Shown: positions 9,291-17,353, counted from the stretch's first letter. The stretch: 41,694 nt of DNA from an uncultured Alphaproteobacteria bacterium (GCA_934272785.1 CAKQSE010000010.1:1-41694); one strand, 5' to 3'. The notes: generated from the letters alone by a model not told the origin. Made by a program: numbers and translations.

Positions 9291-10001
9291 TGACAATTTT
9301 GAATGCGCCGATGGCGCACTTTTCTATTCACCTGGATTCTGGGGTCAAGCCCCAGAATGACAAAGGCGGTGTATTTGTGTTTATTTTACGAACATTGTTC
9401 ACTTTTATATCACGGTCTTATTCATAAGTGTCATTCTGGGGCTTGACCCCAGAATCCAGGTGTATGGGGTTTTGCGCGTATGCGCACTACTGGTTCCCCC
9501 CTGGCCAGAGGGGTGGCACGAAGCGCCGGGGTGTCGGTTTATGGATTGCCGCGCTGCGCTCGCAATGACATAAGTCCCTGCGGTGCAATGGACCCCGGCC
9601 TACGCCGGGGTGACGACTTAAAAATAATATTCCGCAGGAAATGAAATATGTTCGTAGAAAAAAACTTAAAAACTTGTCATTCCTGCGCAGGCAGGAATAG
9701 GGTCTATACAGTGCGAGCGAATGCGAGCCATATCCAAACAATTGCAGATTTATTATGGGGACTAATTGCCACGTTACGACATACCAAGGGAACGCAATGG
9801 TGACCCTCCTCCGCCGGTATGACGGAAGTGTGTGGTTGGCGACAATTTTACGAACATTGTGCAACAATTGGCAGAAGTAATTTCTTAGTCCCTATTCCTG
9901 CCTGCGCAGGAATGACACCGCAGGTGCGGTGAAACCAATCCAAGCGAAGCGCAGGATGCGACAAGGACGCAGTCCGCAGGCGACACATGAATAGTTCTCT
10001 A
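9291..10001. repeat. Gene-free repeat island between the inverted-repeat arms
   Basis: I see no gene in this stretch. Contents: CCTGGATTCTGGGG-type palindrome (9331-9361) and its inverse (9431-9460); CCCCTGGCCAGAGGGG block with GGCACGAAGCGCCGGGG (9493-9536); GCTGCGCTCGCAATGACA (9552-9570); CCCCGGCCTACGCCGGGG (about 9594-9612); a TGTCATTCCTGCGCAGGCAGG-type element with its GCGAGC tail (9675-9747); and an inverted copy of that element (9888-9917). The island sits between the rnpB terminator and the tolA terminator. Confidence 0.75.
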
Positions 10002-10063
10002 TTCTAAAACTGTATCACTTTATCACTCTGTCACTTACTCACTTTCATTGCCCTCTGCTCTCT
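10002..10063 (-). repeat. Right arm of the long inverted repeat
   Basis: Reverse complement of 9227-9290 with one substitution and a 2-bp deletion. It abuts the tolA terminator. The two arms enclose about 710 bp. Confidence 0.8.
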
Positions 10064-10092
10064 AAAAAAACGCCCCGGGGTGGGGCGTTTTT
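10064..10092 (-). terminator. Terminator of the ruvB-tol operon
   Basis: On the minus strand, AAAAACGCCCC/GGGGCGTTTTT with a short loop. It overlaps the tolA stop codon (10091-10093) and ends in a run of seven T. Confidence 0.85.
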
Positions 10093-10846
10093 ACATAACC
10101 TTGCCCTGGGTCGGGTAAAAGGTCAATTGGATTTTTTCCCACTTTGAAAATTCATTTTGGGGTAACATCTTGAACGGCTGGCACACGTTTATCGCCGAAC
10201 GTATTGTGTCCAAAACGTATGCAAACGCCGGGTCAGAATCCGCACGTGCCGCCGATTCAAACCACACGTCGCGCACCGTGCCATTGCGCCGCATCGTTAA
10301 ATGCGCCACCGCACGAATATCGCCAATGCCCGGGTGATTTGTATCAATTGCCCAGCAACGCGTCATCGCAACACGCAATGCATCAACCACCGATATGGTC
10401 AACGTGCGATCCAGGGATACAACCTGGCGATTGACACGAACAACCGTCTTTTTACGTGGGGCCGGGGTGTCATCTGGATTCTTGGCGTCCGATGGGGTCG
10501 CAGTGTCCTGGGACGCGTCTGGGGCGTCATCTTCTATCAATGATGGTGATTCAATCGGTTTATCATCAACCGCCGGCGCGGGGGCGGGTTCCGGCTTTTG
10601 TTCCGGTTTCGGCGCGTCGGGTGTCGGGGTTGTGTCCGCATTGACGTTATACAACACAGACTCGTCCCCAGAAACACGCACCGCATTCAAGTCAATTTCA
10701 TAAATCTGAATTCGGTCGGGTGCGACCAATGTTGCACGGTCAACCACCAATGCAAACGACGTTATCATCACCGCCAGCACCACCAGATGTCCCATCACGG
10801 ACATCATCAGATTTTCAGACTTGAAAATATTAAACTTATATTTCAT
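10091..10846 (-). CDS. tolA: TolA-like energy-transducing envelope protein (251 aa)
   Basis: Last gene of the tolQRA set. TolA couples the TolQR proton motor to the outer membrane during division. The layout fits: a short cytoplasmic N-terminus, one membrane span at about residues 14-35, a Pro/Glu/Ala-rich periplasmic linker (about 70-140, with repeated EPAPAP-like runs) and a C-terminal domain resembling TolA/TonB-C (about 155-251). The family resemblance rests on position and architecture; a TonB-like protein is the alternative. ATG 10846 was chosen because the span begins soon after it and longer starts run into tolR. A 40-nt gap with AGAGTGCA repeats separates it from tolR. The usual downstream tolB and pal are absent; repeats and rnpB follow. 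Confidence 0.75.
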   Translation of the reverse strand: MKYKFNIFKSENLMMSVMGHLVVLAVMITSFALVVDRATLVAPDRIQIYEIDLNAVRVSGDESVLYNVNADTTPTPDAPKPEQKPEPAPAPAVDDKPIESPSLIEDDAPDASQDTATPSDAKNPDDTPAPRKKTVVRVNRQVVSLDRTLTISVVDALRVAMTRCWAIDTNHPGIGDIRAVAHLTMRRNGTVRDVWFESAARADSDPAFAYVLDTIRSAINVCQPFKMLPQNEFSKWEKIQLTFYPTQGKVM

Positions 10847-10851
10847 ATTAT

Positions 10852-10884
10852 CAGAACTCTGCACTCTGAACGTTGCACTCTGCC
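10852..10884 (-). repeat. AGAGTGCA-type repeats in the tolR-tolA gap
   Basis: On the minus strand the gap reads GGCAGAGTGCAACGTTCAG, then AGTGCAGAGTTC: three CAGAG(T/x)GCA-like units related in composition to the 9227/10002 inverted repeat. They leave tolA with no clear Shine-Dalgarno, so tolA translation may depend on coupling. Confidence 0.4.
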
Positions 10885-10886
10885 AT

Positions 10887-11288
10887 TTACTTATCCACCT
10901 GGGTGCGCAGACCAACACGTTGGAATCCGGCGTCCTTTAACTTGCCCATGACCGACATCACCGCGCCATAGTCGGCACGACGATCGCCGCTTATCATTAT
11001 TGTCAATTGTGGATTTTCACCGCGCATCGCAATTGCACGCTTTACAACGTCATCACGCGATAACTGCTGTTGCCCAATAAAATAGCGTCCCGATGCATCA
11101 ACACTGATTTGAATTGCATGGTCATTGCCCGTCAATGTGGTATGACCGGCGTTCGGCAAATCCAAATCGATACCCGTCGTCATCATTGGGGTTGTTACCA
11201 TAAATACCGCCAGCAACACCGTCATAACGTCAATCATTGGCGTCAACGAAATTGCGGCATCAGAATTTCTCTGTCTTCTGCGCGACAT
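10887..11288 (-). CDS. tolR: TolR/ExbD-family proton-channel subunit (133 aa)
   Basis: Inner-membrane protein of the Tol-Pal motor that works with TolQ. Short basic cytoplasmic N-terminus (MSRRRQRNSDAAISLTPMID), then one membrane span beginning at the conserved proton-relay Asp of the LTPMIDVMTVLLAVF motif (about residues 15-38). The periplasmic domain has the typical TolR pattern (TTGIDLDLPNA near 45, IQISVDASGRYFIG, DDVVKRA and GDRRADYGAVMSVMGKLKDAG near the end). ATG 11288 is preceded by AAGGGGG. It begins 10 nt after the tolQ stop, so the two are co-transcribed. The length is normal. Confidence 0.93.
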   Translation of the reverse strand: MSRRRQRNSDAAISLTPMIDVMTVLLAVFMVTTPMMTTGIDLDLPNAGHTTLTGNDHAIQISVDASGRYFIGQQQLSRDDVVKRAIAMRGENPQLTIMISGDRRADYGAVMSVMGKLKDAGFQRVGLRTQVDK

Positions 11289-11298
11289 GAACGCCCCC

Positions 11299-11793
11299 TT
11301 ATTTACGTGCAGCCTGCATTTCACGACGTGTGTCATCCAAATCGTCGTATAATTCGTCCGCTTTCTTGATAAAATACTGGTATGCGATTGCCGCCGGCAC
11401 CGCCGCAATCAATCCCAACGCCGTTGTTCCCAATGCCGTCGCCAGACCCGGCGCAACAACGCCAATTGATACCGACTGATTCACGCCAATTGACGCAAAA
11501 GAATCCATAACGCCCCAAATCGTGCCAAACAGCCCGATAAACGGCGCAACATACGACACCATGGACAAGAACCACAGATTCTTGTCAAATGGACGCGTCA
11601 GGCGTTCTACAATCAAATCCAAATTATCGCCCGATTTAATTTTAACCGGATTTTTACGCTGGTAACGCCACAGGCGGATTTTTTCAATAATAATCGCCCA
11701 GGACATCACACTGGCCGCCACCAGAACCAGCGATATAAACAATGTCATAATGTCACCGGTGAACAAATTCACCAACGAGAAACTATTTGTCAT
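11299..11793 (-). CDS. tolQ: TolQ/ExbB-family proton-channel subunit, short form (164 aa)
   Basis: Stator-like inner-membrane subunit of the Tol-Pal system. Three hydrophobic segments are visible: about residues 14-37, 76-100 (VSYVAPFIGLFGTIWGVMDS) and 111-140 (APGLATALGTTALGLIAAVPAA), the last two carrying the MotA/TolQ/ExbB signature. The cytoplasmic loop between spans 1 and 2 is only about 38 residues, whereas E. coli TolQ (about 230 aa) has a much longer loop, so this is a trimmed form. ATG 11793 follows GGAAAGGAAAA. It sits between ybgC and tolR in the standard order. Confidence 0.92.
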   Translation of the reverse strand: MTNSFSLVNLFTGDIMTLFISLVLVAASVMSWAIIIEKIRLWRYQRKNPVKIKSGDNLDLIVERLTRPFDKNLWFLSMVSYVAPFIGLFGTIWGVMDSFASIGVNQSVSIGVVAPGLATALGTTALGLIAAVPAAIAYQYFIKKADELYDDLDDTRREMQAARK

Positions 11794-11815
11794 TTTTCCT
11801 TTCCTTTTTCCTTGA

Positions 11816-12199
11816 TTATTCCACAGTTACTTTCTGTAAAATCTGGTCGGGGATACGCCGCGGACGCATGTTGCCGCCAATGTATGCCGCCGTCAGGTCC
11901 AGTATAGCATAAATTTCATCACCACGCACGAACTTTTGTTGCAAATCCATTGACGCCGCGCCAACGTGCGTTATCACCGTTTCAACATGAAATTCATCGC
12001 CCAGTTTTAATGGCTGGATATATTTAATATGCAATTCGCGAACAACAAAACCAATGTCATCGTCCGGCATACAGATGCCACGCAGCAAATCCATACGTGC
12101 GCGTTCGGCGATTTCAATATACCGACCGTGATACACAATGCCACCCGCATCCGTGTCCGCGTATGCAATTGCAAATGGAAACGTGTGTGTAGCTGACAT
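11816..12199 (-). CDS. ybgC: YbgC-family acyl-CoA thioesterase, second copy (127 aa)
   Basis: Hot-dog fold (4HBT) thioesterase of the type that accompanies tol-pal genes; YbgC acts on short acyl-CoA or acyl-ACP. The catalytic block YADTDAGGIVYHGRYIEIAE (about residues 13-32), with its key Asp, is intact and followed by RARMDLLRG. It is one of two tandem paralogues: the neighbour at 12215-12640 is roughly half identical, with an almost exact DNA match over the catalytic block. ATG 12199 has only a weak ribosome binding site (AAAAG). The stop lies 22 nt before tolQ, so it is the copy in the canonical ybgC position. Confidence 0.88.
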   Translation of the reverse strand: MSATHTFPFAIAYADTDAGGIVYHGRYIEIAERARMDLLRGICMPDDDIGFVVRELHIKYIQPLKLGDEFHVETVITHVGAASMDLQQKFVRGDEIYAILDLTAAYIGGNMRPRRIPDQILQKVTVE

Positions 12200-12214
12200 T
12201 ATGGGCGACTTTTA

Positions 12215-12640
12215 TTATCTCTGCTTGCTGGACGCCATCGGATTCAAGATGCGTTCAATCACCGGTGCGGGGATACGCTTTGGTCGCATATTGTTACCGA
12301 CATAGACGGCCGTGCTCTTCATAATTGCACAAACGGTGTCACCGTGCATGAATTTCTGTTCCATCAGCACCGCCGCAGAACGCAATTCTGTGACCGCAGA
12401 TTCAACAACCAATTCATCACGAACATGCAACGGGCACTTATACTGCACCGACAAATCACGAATTATGAATCCAATGTCGCCATCTGGGAACGTTACCCCA
12501 CGCAGCCAATCCATACGCGCACGTTCGGCAATTTCAATATACCGACCGTGATACACAATGCCACCCGCGTCCGTATCGCAATACGCCGCCGTAAATGGGA
12601 ATTTGTGAATATTATATTCAACTGTCGTTGTCATTGACAT
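12215..12640 (-). CDS. YbgC-family acyl-CoA thioesterase, first copy (141 aa)
   Basis: Paralogue of the next gene, with the same hot-dog thioesterase signature (YCDTDAGGIVYHGRYIEIAE, about residues 20-39) and the same C-terminal NMRPKRIP motif. The catalytic Asp is kept, so both copies are probably active; the substrate-facing middle (about 65-105) differs more. ATG 12640 was chosen because GGAG lies about 10 nt upstream, inside the end of ruvB; an ATG at 12634 is also in frame. The second copy may serve a different acyl substrate, but this is not testable from sequence alone. Confidence 0.88.
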   Translation of the reverse strand: MSMTTTVEYNIHKFPFTAAYCDTDAGGIVYHGRYIEIAERARMDWLRGVTFPDGDIGFIIRDLSVQYKCPLHVRDELVVESAVTELRSAAVLMEQKFMHGDTVCAIMKSTAVYVGNNMRPKRIPAPVIERILNPMASSKQR

Positions 12641-12644
12641 AACT

Positions 12645-13637
12645 TTATTTCTCCAACCCTAGGTGGGCATAGCCAGCATCCGTAATAACACGCCCACGTG
12701 GCGTGCGCTGGACAAAGCCCAATTGCATTAAATATGGTTCAATTACATCCTCTATGGTGTCAGACGGTTCTGACAACGCTGCTGCCAAATTTTCGATACC
12801 AACCGGCCCCCCAGCATAGTGCCGAACAATCGTCGACATATACTCGCGATCAATCTCGTCCAGGCCACACCCGTCAATATGTAATTGGAACAGGGTGGTC
12901 TTGACCGTATCTGCGGAAATCGTGTTGCGCGACAATGCCGCCGCGAAATCACGTGCACGCTTTAACAGTCGGTTTGCAATACGGGGTGTGCCACGCGCAC
13001 TGCGCGCCAGCATCAACGCCGCATCTGCATCAATTGGTGTACCCAAAATATTTGCACTGCGCATGACGATTTTTGCCAAATCGTCCGGCGAATAAAACGT
13101 CAGACGCAAATCAATCCCAAATCGGTCACGTAATGGGTTAGACAGCAAACCTGTGCGGGTTGTCGCCCCAACCAGTGTGAACGGGGGCAGGTCAATACGA
13201 ACACTTTTCGCAGACGGCCCTTCGCCCAGCATGATGTCCAATTTGAAATCTTCCATTGCGGAATACAAGACTTCTTCGATTGCGGTCGGCAAACGGTGGA
13301 TTTCATCGATAAACAGCACGTCCATCGGTTCCAGCGCAGTCAATATCGCGGCCAAATCACCTTGCTTGGTCAACATGGGGGCCGACGTCGCACGAAAATT
13401 TGTTCCCAGTTCGTTTGCCACAATATGCGCCAGTGTCGTCTTGCCCAGTCCCGGCGGCCCGTATAACAGGACGTGGTCCATTGCCTCGCCCCGGGATTTG
13501 GCCCCCGATATGAACACAGACAAATTCTGTTTCAGCGCATTATGCCCAATAAAATCCGACAATGTATGCGGTCGAATAGACGCCGCCATTTCATCGGGTA
13601 TATTTGGGTCTAAAAATCTATCTTTGTCCGCTTGCAT
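12645..13637 (-). CDS. ruvB: Holliday junction branch-migration ATPase RuvB (330 aa)
   Basis: AAA+ motor that drives branch migration with RuvA during recombinational repair. Walker A GPPGLGKTT (about residues 60-68), Walker B DVLFIDEIHR (about 106-115), sensor-1 region GATTRTGLLSNPLRDRFG (about 175-192) and a C-terminal winged-helix domain (GCGLDEIDREYMSTIVRHY onward). The N-terminal RPHTLSDFIG motif is typical. Full length for the family. It starts 2 nt after the upstream stop and overlaps the expression signals of the first ybgC, so it is part of the operon. ruvA and ruvC are not adjacent. Confidence 0.97.
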   Translation of the reverse strand: MQADKDRFLDPNIPDEMAASIRPHTLSDFIGHNALKQNLSVFISGAKSRGEAMDHVLLYGPPGLGKTTLAHIVANELGTNFRATSAPMLTKQGDLAAILTALEPMDVLFIDEIHRLPTAIEEVLYSAMEDFKLDIMLGEGPSAKSVRIDLPPFTLVGATTRTGLLSNPLRDRFGIDLRLTFYSPDDLAKIVMRSANILGTPIDADAALMLARSARGTPRIANRLLKRARDFAAALSRNTISADTVKTTLFQLHIDGCGLDEIDREYMSTIVRHYAGGPVGIENLAAALSEPSDTIEDVIEPYLMQLGFVQRTPRGRVITDAGYAHLGLEK

Positions 13638-13639
13638 TA

Positions 13640-14299
13640 CTACAACAACTTGTCTTCGGCGTTTTCACGACCAACATATGCCTTTAAATCATTATACATC
13701 TGGCGCAGGTCCGCCGGCGTAGAATAATTTGCATCGGCATTTTTCACCCGGATTGTTTCCAGGTCAATTTGTGCCTGTTTCTTTAACACCTGGGTCAGGT
13801 GCGTTGCAAACGCACGTGCATCATCTGCCTCTGCCGCCCCCTGTAATAACAGTCCACGATTTGGACGTGGCGACAGGAACGCGAAATCCGACACACTGGC
13901 ATCTGGCGACACCAGGGCAAAGCCTGATACCTCGGGCCGGCGCATCATTGCCTGCAACACATACCACGCGCCCAATTGGTGACCCGCCAACCAGATTTTA
14001 TCGCTGTCTTCATTTTTATTCTGAATCCAGTCAATCACGGTCGCGATATCCAGCATATTGTCCGCCGTGGTGCCAATTGCCCCCTCGGAATCATTGACCC
14101 CGCGATAGTTAAACCGAACCACAGAAAAGCCAATATCCATAAATGCCCGGAACATCGCATACGACACACGGTCGTTCATATGATGCTTTTGCCGCGGATT
14201 CCCAGACAGCACAACCGCCAACGGGGCGGATGGCACGACTGATTTATGATACACCGCATGCAACTTGCCAGACTCGCCGGAAATAATGACATCAACCAT
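13640..14299 (-). CDS. Alpha/beta-hydrolase-fold protein lacking the catalytic triad (219 aa)
   Basis: Related to the COG2945-type alpha/beta hydrolases, recognised by FNYRGVNDSEG (about 63-73), AGHQLGAWYVLQAMMRRPE (about 105-123) and FLSPRPNRGLLLQG (about 141-154). The nucleophile elbow, normally GxSxG, reads GHQLG (106-110), so Ser is replaced by Gln. The strand that usually ends in a GDxD acid reads GAAEADD, and the GADHFF histidine site reads NADANYS. All three catalytic positions therefore look lost, and a non-enzymatic role is likely. ATG 14299 was chosen because AAAGGTGAG precedes it; the GTG at 14308 lies within that site. First gene of the ruvB-tol operon. Confidence 0.8.
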   Translation of the reverse strand: MVDVIISGESGKLHAVYHKSVVPSAPLAVVLSGNPRQKHHMNDRVSYAMFRAFMDIGFSVVRFNYRGVNDSEGAIGTTADNMLDIATVIDWIQNKNEDSDKIWLAGHQLGAWYVLQAMMRRPEVSGFALVSPDASVSDFAFLSPRPNRGLLLQGAAEADDARAFATHLTQVLKKQAQIDLETIRVKNADANYSTPADLRQMYNDLKAYVGRENAEDKLL

Positions 14300-14340
14300 G
14301 GCTCTCACCTTTCTGTTTTTACTTTTTCTTCAATTTCGCA

Positions 14341-14368
14341 TTATAATGTAGAACAAACAAAGGTCAAC
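14341..14368 (-). promoter_or_regulatory. Promoter of the hydrolase-ruvB-tol operon
   Basis: On the minus strand, TTGACC (14363-14368), a 16-bp spacer and a perfect TATAAT (14341-14346). Start predicted near 14334, about 35 nt before ATG 14299. Confidence 0.7.
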
Positions 14369-14392
14369 TTGCAATAAAAATATTTTTTTGCT

Positions 14393-14422
14393 TTGACACA
14401 ACCCGCGCAAATGTTCTAAGAT
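14393..14422 (+). promoter_or_regulatory. Promoter of the 14452 gene and two-component operon
   Basis: Perfect TTGACA (14393-14398), an 18-bp spacer and TAAGAT (14417-14422). It is divergent from the tol-operon promoter. AAAGG precedes the ATG at 14452. Confidence 0.65.
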
Positions 14423-14451
14423 TTATCTACGAGAGAACGAAAGGCTTTGAT

Positions 14452-15384
14452 ATGGCTAGATTTATTTTACCAGTGATTATCGCATCTGTATGCGCGGCGG
14501 TCGCGCCTGCGCTGGCAGACGAAGAAATCGTGTATGACAATTTCCAGACTATTTACACCGAAACCCCGGTTCAGTCGTATTATGCATACCCAGATGACCC
14601 GAATTTCATCCCGGAAACGGAATTTATGGAACGCGCAGACAGTCTGGACTATGACCAGAACATTATTGACGCCCGTGCCGCCGAAGAGCAGGCGCACCCA
14701 GGTGTAATCTTTGCCGACCGCCCGATGATTGTGTGCCGTAATTTCGGCTGCACACGTCTGAACGAAAAAATCACACGGACGTTCTTGTTTAACAGCCTGG
14801 CCAATATGTTCATGATGAACGGCCATTCACGTGTTTATATATGCGAGGCAGACCCGTTTTCACGCGATTGCCTGCAATCGGGCATATCGTTCCCGGTCCG
14901 CAGTGGCATTGCCAACGCCCTGGTCAAGATTCCCAAGGCAACCATTTCCCAGGTAAATGTTTCAACTGGCCTGTCCAAGGCGACCGTTGGTATGACATAT
15001 GAATTCTTGGTCAACGGCATTGAACGCCGGTGCGAACCGACCGTTATGGACATTGTTGTCCCAATCAATTCCCAGGCAACCCTGTCTAATCGTGAATTTG
15101 CATGCAATATGACCAGCGACGGCATCAGCAACGTATCATTATTGGTCAGCATTGACTATATCGATTTGGACTATGGCATCTTGGGCGGTTATTATTCATT
15201 GGGAATGCAGGGTCCAACCACTGGCGGTGGCACAGGTTACGCGTTGTTCAAGACAGAATTTACGACAAACGGCATGACTTTCCGCGCCGCAGTTGATGAC
15301 GAAGACGCCGGCACATCCAGTGCCAGCAACCGTCTGCGCACAATTCGCCCGGGGGAATACGCCGTTGAACCAATGCAAAAGTAA
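14452..15384 (+). CDS. Exported hypothetical protein encoded with a two-component system (310 aa)
   Basis: I do not recognise the family. A signal peptide is clear (MARFILPVIIASVCAAVAPALA, cut before DEEIV). The mature protein begins with an acidic, Tyr/Pro-rich stretch (about 23-90) and continues with a Cys-containing region (VCRNFGC near 94, ICEADPFSRDC near 130, ERRC near 190, FAC near 215), suggesting periplasmic disulfides. A Gly-rich loop (GPTTGGGTGYALF) lies near 255. There are no membrane spans after the signal and no lipobox. The stop codon is immediately followed by the response-regulator ATG with no gap. A sensor-accessory or envelope role is inferred from position only. Confidence 0.8.
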   Translation: MARFILPVIIASVCAAVAPALADEEIVYDNFQTIYTETPVQSYYAYPDDPNFIPETEFMERADSLDYDQNIIDARAAEEQAHPGVIFADRPMIVCRNFGCTRLNEKITRTFLFNSLANMFMMNGHSRVYICEADPFSRDCLQSGISFPVRSGIANALVKIPKATISQVNVSTGLSKATVGMTYEFLVNGIERRCEPTVMDIVVPINSQATLSNREFACNMTSDGISNVSLLVSIDYIDLDYGILGGYYSLGMQGPTTGGGTGYALFKTEFTTNGMTFRAAVDDEDAGTSSASNRLRTIRPGEYAVEPMQK

Positions 15385-16044
15385 ATGAACAAAACTGTTC
15401 TGATTATTGACGACGATGATATGCTGCGCCGGACATTGGCGCGCGGACTGCAAAATAACGATTTTAACGTTATAACGGCTGATTCTGCCGAAATGGGGGC
15501 CGACGTTCTGGGGCGCGTGGCGGTTGACGCAATCGTGCTGGACCGGATGATGACCGGCACAGACGGACTGACGTTTTTAAAGAATCTGCGCGCGGCGGGC
15601 GACGCAACCCCGGTAATTATGCTGACCGCGATGACGGGCCCAGAAAACGCGATTGATGGCCTGGACGCGGGGGCGGACGATTACCTGGCCAAACCGTTCC
15701 AGTTACGGGAATTGATTTTACGCCTGAACAACATAACGCGCAATCGCACCGCCACATCCGACGCCACAATACCGGGTGGCCTGGCATTTGCCGACGACGA
15801 ATTCTTTGTATCCGACGCCAACGGCAATCGCCGCGTTTTAGGGCTGTCGGGCGAAGAAAAGAAATTACTGACCCATTTAACCCGTCCAATGGGCAATATC
15901 GCACCCGCGTCGCCCATGGTTGCAAAACGCTTGCGCGGGAAATTAAATAGTGTATTATCCAATCTGGATATAATAACAATCCGTGGTCGCGGGTATAAAT
16001 TGATATACACGCCAACCACAAACAACGACAATGGTGATAAATAA
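15385..16044 (+). CDS. OmpR-family response regulator (219 aa)
   Basis: Receiver domain (about 1-120) with acidic pocket D9/D10, phospho-acceptor D53 (IVLDRMM), T81 and K103 (LAKPF). The effector part (about 150-212) is a winged helix of the OmpR type, recognised by LSGEEKKLLTHL and IITIRGRGYKLIY, but about 15-20 residues shorter than usual between the first helix and the recognition helix. The RR abuts the exported protein upstream and shares one base with the kinase downstream (TAATG), so translation is probably coupled. Probably an EnvZ/OmpR-type envelope-stress or osmotic regulator; targets unknown. Confidence 0.9.
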   Translation: MNKTVLIIDDDDMLRRTLARGLQNNDFNVITADSAEMGADVLGRVAVDAIVLDRMMTGTDGLTFLKNLRAAGDATPVIMLTAMTGPENAIDGLDAGADDYLAKPFQLRELILRLNNITRNRTATSDATIPGGLAFADDEFFVSDANGNRRVLGLSGEEKKLLTHLTRPMGNIAPASPMVAKRLRGKLNSVLSNLDIITIRGRGYKLIYTPTTNNDNGDK

Positions 16045-17324
16045 TGAGATTGATACCACGCAGCTTTTTATGGCGCACGATTTTGATGATAACCGTTCCA
16101 CTGATTGTGGCCCAGGTTATTGTTGCCAATGTGTTTTTCGGCAACCACTGGGATCGCGTTCATGCGACGCTGGCGCGCACATTGGCGGGCGAAATCACAA
16201 CAATGATGAATTTTATGGACAATGGCGATAATGACGCGTTGTCATCAATGGCGCGCGACATTGGGATAAATGTTTCCATAAATCAGCACCTGAACAGACC
16301 CAAGAAAAACGACAATCATTCCCGCGAAACGGGTCGTCTGGCGTCGGAATTGTCAAAACGTCTGAACAGACCTGCCAAAATCTATATCGACAAGGATAAA
16401 CGCCTGATGTTCGTTGATATTCCCACCAAGGACGGCAGTATCGCAACATTTGGCACATCGCTGTATCGCGTGTATTCCACCAGTACCGAGGTGTTTTTGA
16501 TTTGGTTGGTTGGCTCGTTCCTGATTGTATTACTGTTGATATCGCCATTTATCGTGTTGCACACGCGCAGCATACGCCGTATTGCCAAGGCCGCAAATCG
16601 TTTTGGCCGCGGTCTGGACGCACCAGGATTCAAACCATCAGGATCACGCGAAATACGCGAGGCCGCCATCGCAATGATTACGATGAAGGAGCGTTTAAAC
16701 AGATACAACCGCACCCGCACCGATATGTTAAACGCGGTCAGCCACGATTTAAAGGCACCGTTGACACGTATGCGCCTGGCGGTCGAAACGGGCAGCGCGA
16801 CAAACGATGAACTGATACGCGACATTGACCGTATGTCCGAAATGGTCAACGGGTATCTGGCGTTTGCACGCGGCGAAATGCCTGAAATCGAACAGACAAC
16901 CGAATTGCCGGCAATGCTGTTGCGCACGGCGCGTGACGCGGCCCCGGATAAAAAGATTGAAACCGTATTCCCAGACGTGCCGGCACAATTCTATGCACGC
17001 CCAATGGCATTGGCACGCGCGTTCGGCAACATTATTGAAAATGCGGCACGGTTCGCCAAAAAGAAAATCAAGATTACCGAGGTTGACACCGCCGACCAGG
17101 TCGAAGTCATTATCGAAGACGACGGTCCTGGTATCCCAGACGATAAAAAGGCCGATGCAATGCGTCCGTTTGTCCGCCTGGATAATGCGCGCGGTCGCGA
17201 CACCGGTGGCACGGGATTGGGACTGTCCATTGCCCAGACCGCGATTGAAAACCACGGCGGCCAAATGTTCCTGGAAAACAGCGAATTGGGCGGTCTGCGC
17301 GTGCGTGTTGTCTTGCCAATATAA
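16044..17324 (+). CDS. EnvZ-like sensor histidine kinase (426 aa)
   Basis: Membrane kinase paired with the upstream regulator. Two spans (about 11-32 and 150-173) flank a periplasmic domain of about 117 residues; a HAMP-like linker follows (about 174-225). The dimerisation helix carries the H-box NAVSHDLKAPLTRMRL with phospho-accepting H234, close to EnvZ. The ATPase domain has the N-box (NIIENAARF, N333), G1 (DDGPGI, about 359-364) and G2 (GGTGLGLSI, about 388-396). Complete and apparently functional. The start overlaps the regulator stop by one base. argS follows after 29 nt and may be read from the same transcript. Confidence 0.95.
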   Translation: MRLIPRSFLWRTILMITVPLIVAQVIVANVFFGNHWDRVHATLARTLAGEITTMMNFMDNGDNDALSSMARDIGINVSINQHLNRPKKNDNHSRETGRLASELSKRLNRPAKIYIDKDKRLMFVDIPTKDGSIATFGTSLYRVYSTSTEVFLIWLVGSFLIVLLLISPFIVLHTRSIRRIAKAANRFGRGLDAPGFKPSGSREIREAAIAMITMKERLNRYNRTRTDMLNAVSHDLKAPLTRMRLAVETGSATNDELIRDIDRMSEMVNGYLAFARGEMPEIEQTTELPAMLLRTARDAAPDKKIETVFPDVPAQFYARPMALARAFGNIIENAARFAKKKIKITEVDTADQVEVIIEDDGPGIPDDKKADAMRPFVRLDNARGRDTGGTGLGLSIAQTAIENHGGQMFLENSELGGLRVRVVLPI

Positions 17325-17353
17325 TCAACAATTTTTACGACGGGTAATATAAA

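Noticed and set aside
9487..9867. 126-codon minus-strand ORF in the repeat island
   Set aside because: Translated repeats (RHPGVGRGPLHRR, HCERSAAIHK type), a common artefact of these palindromes.
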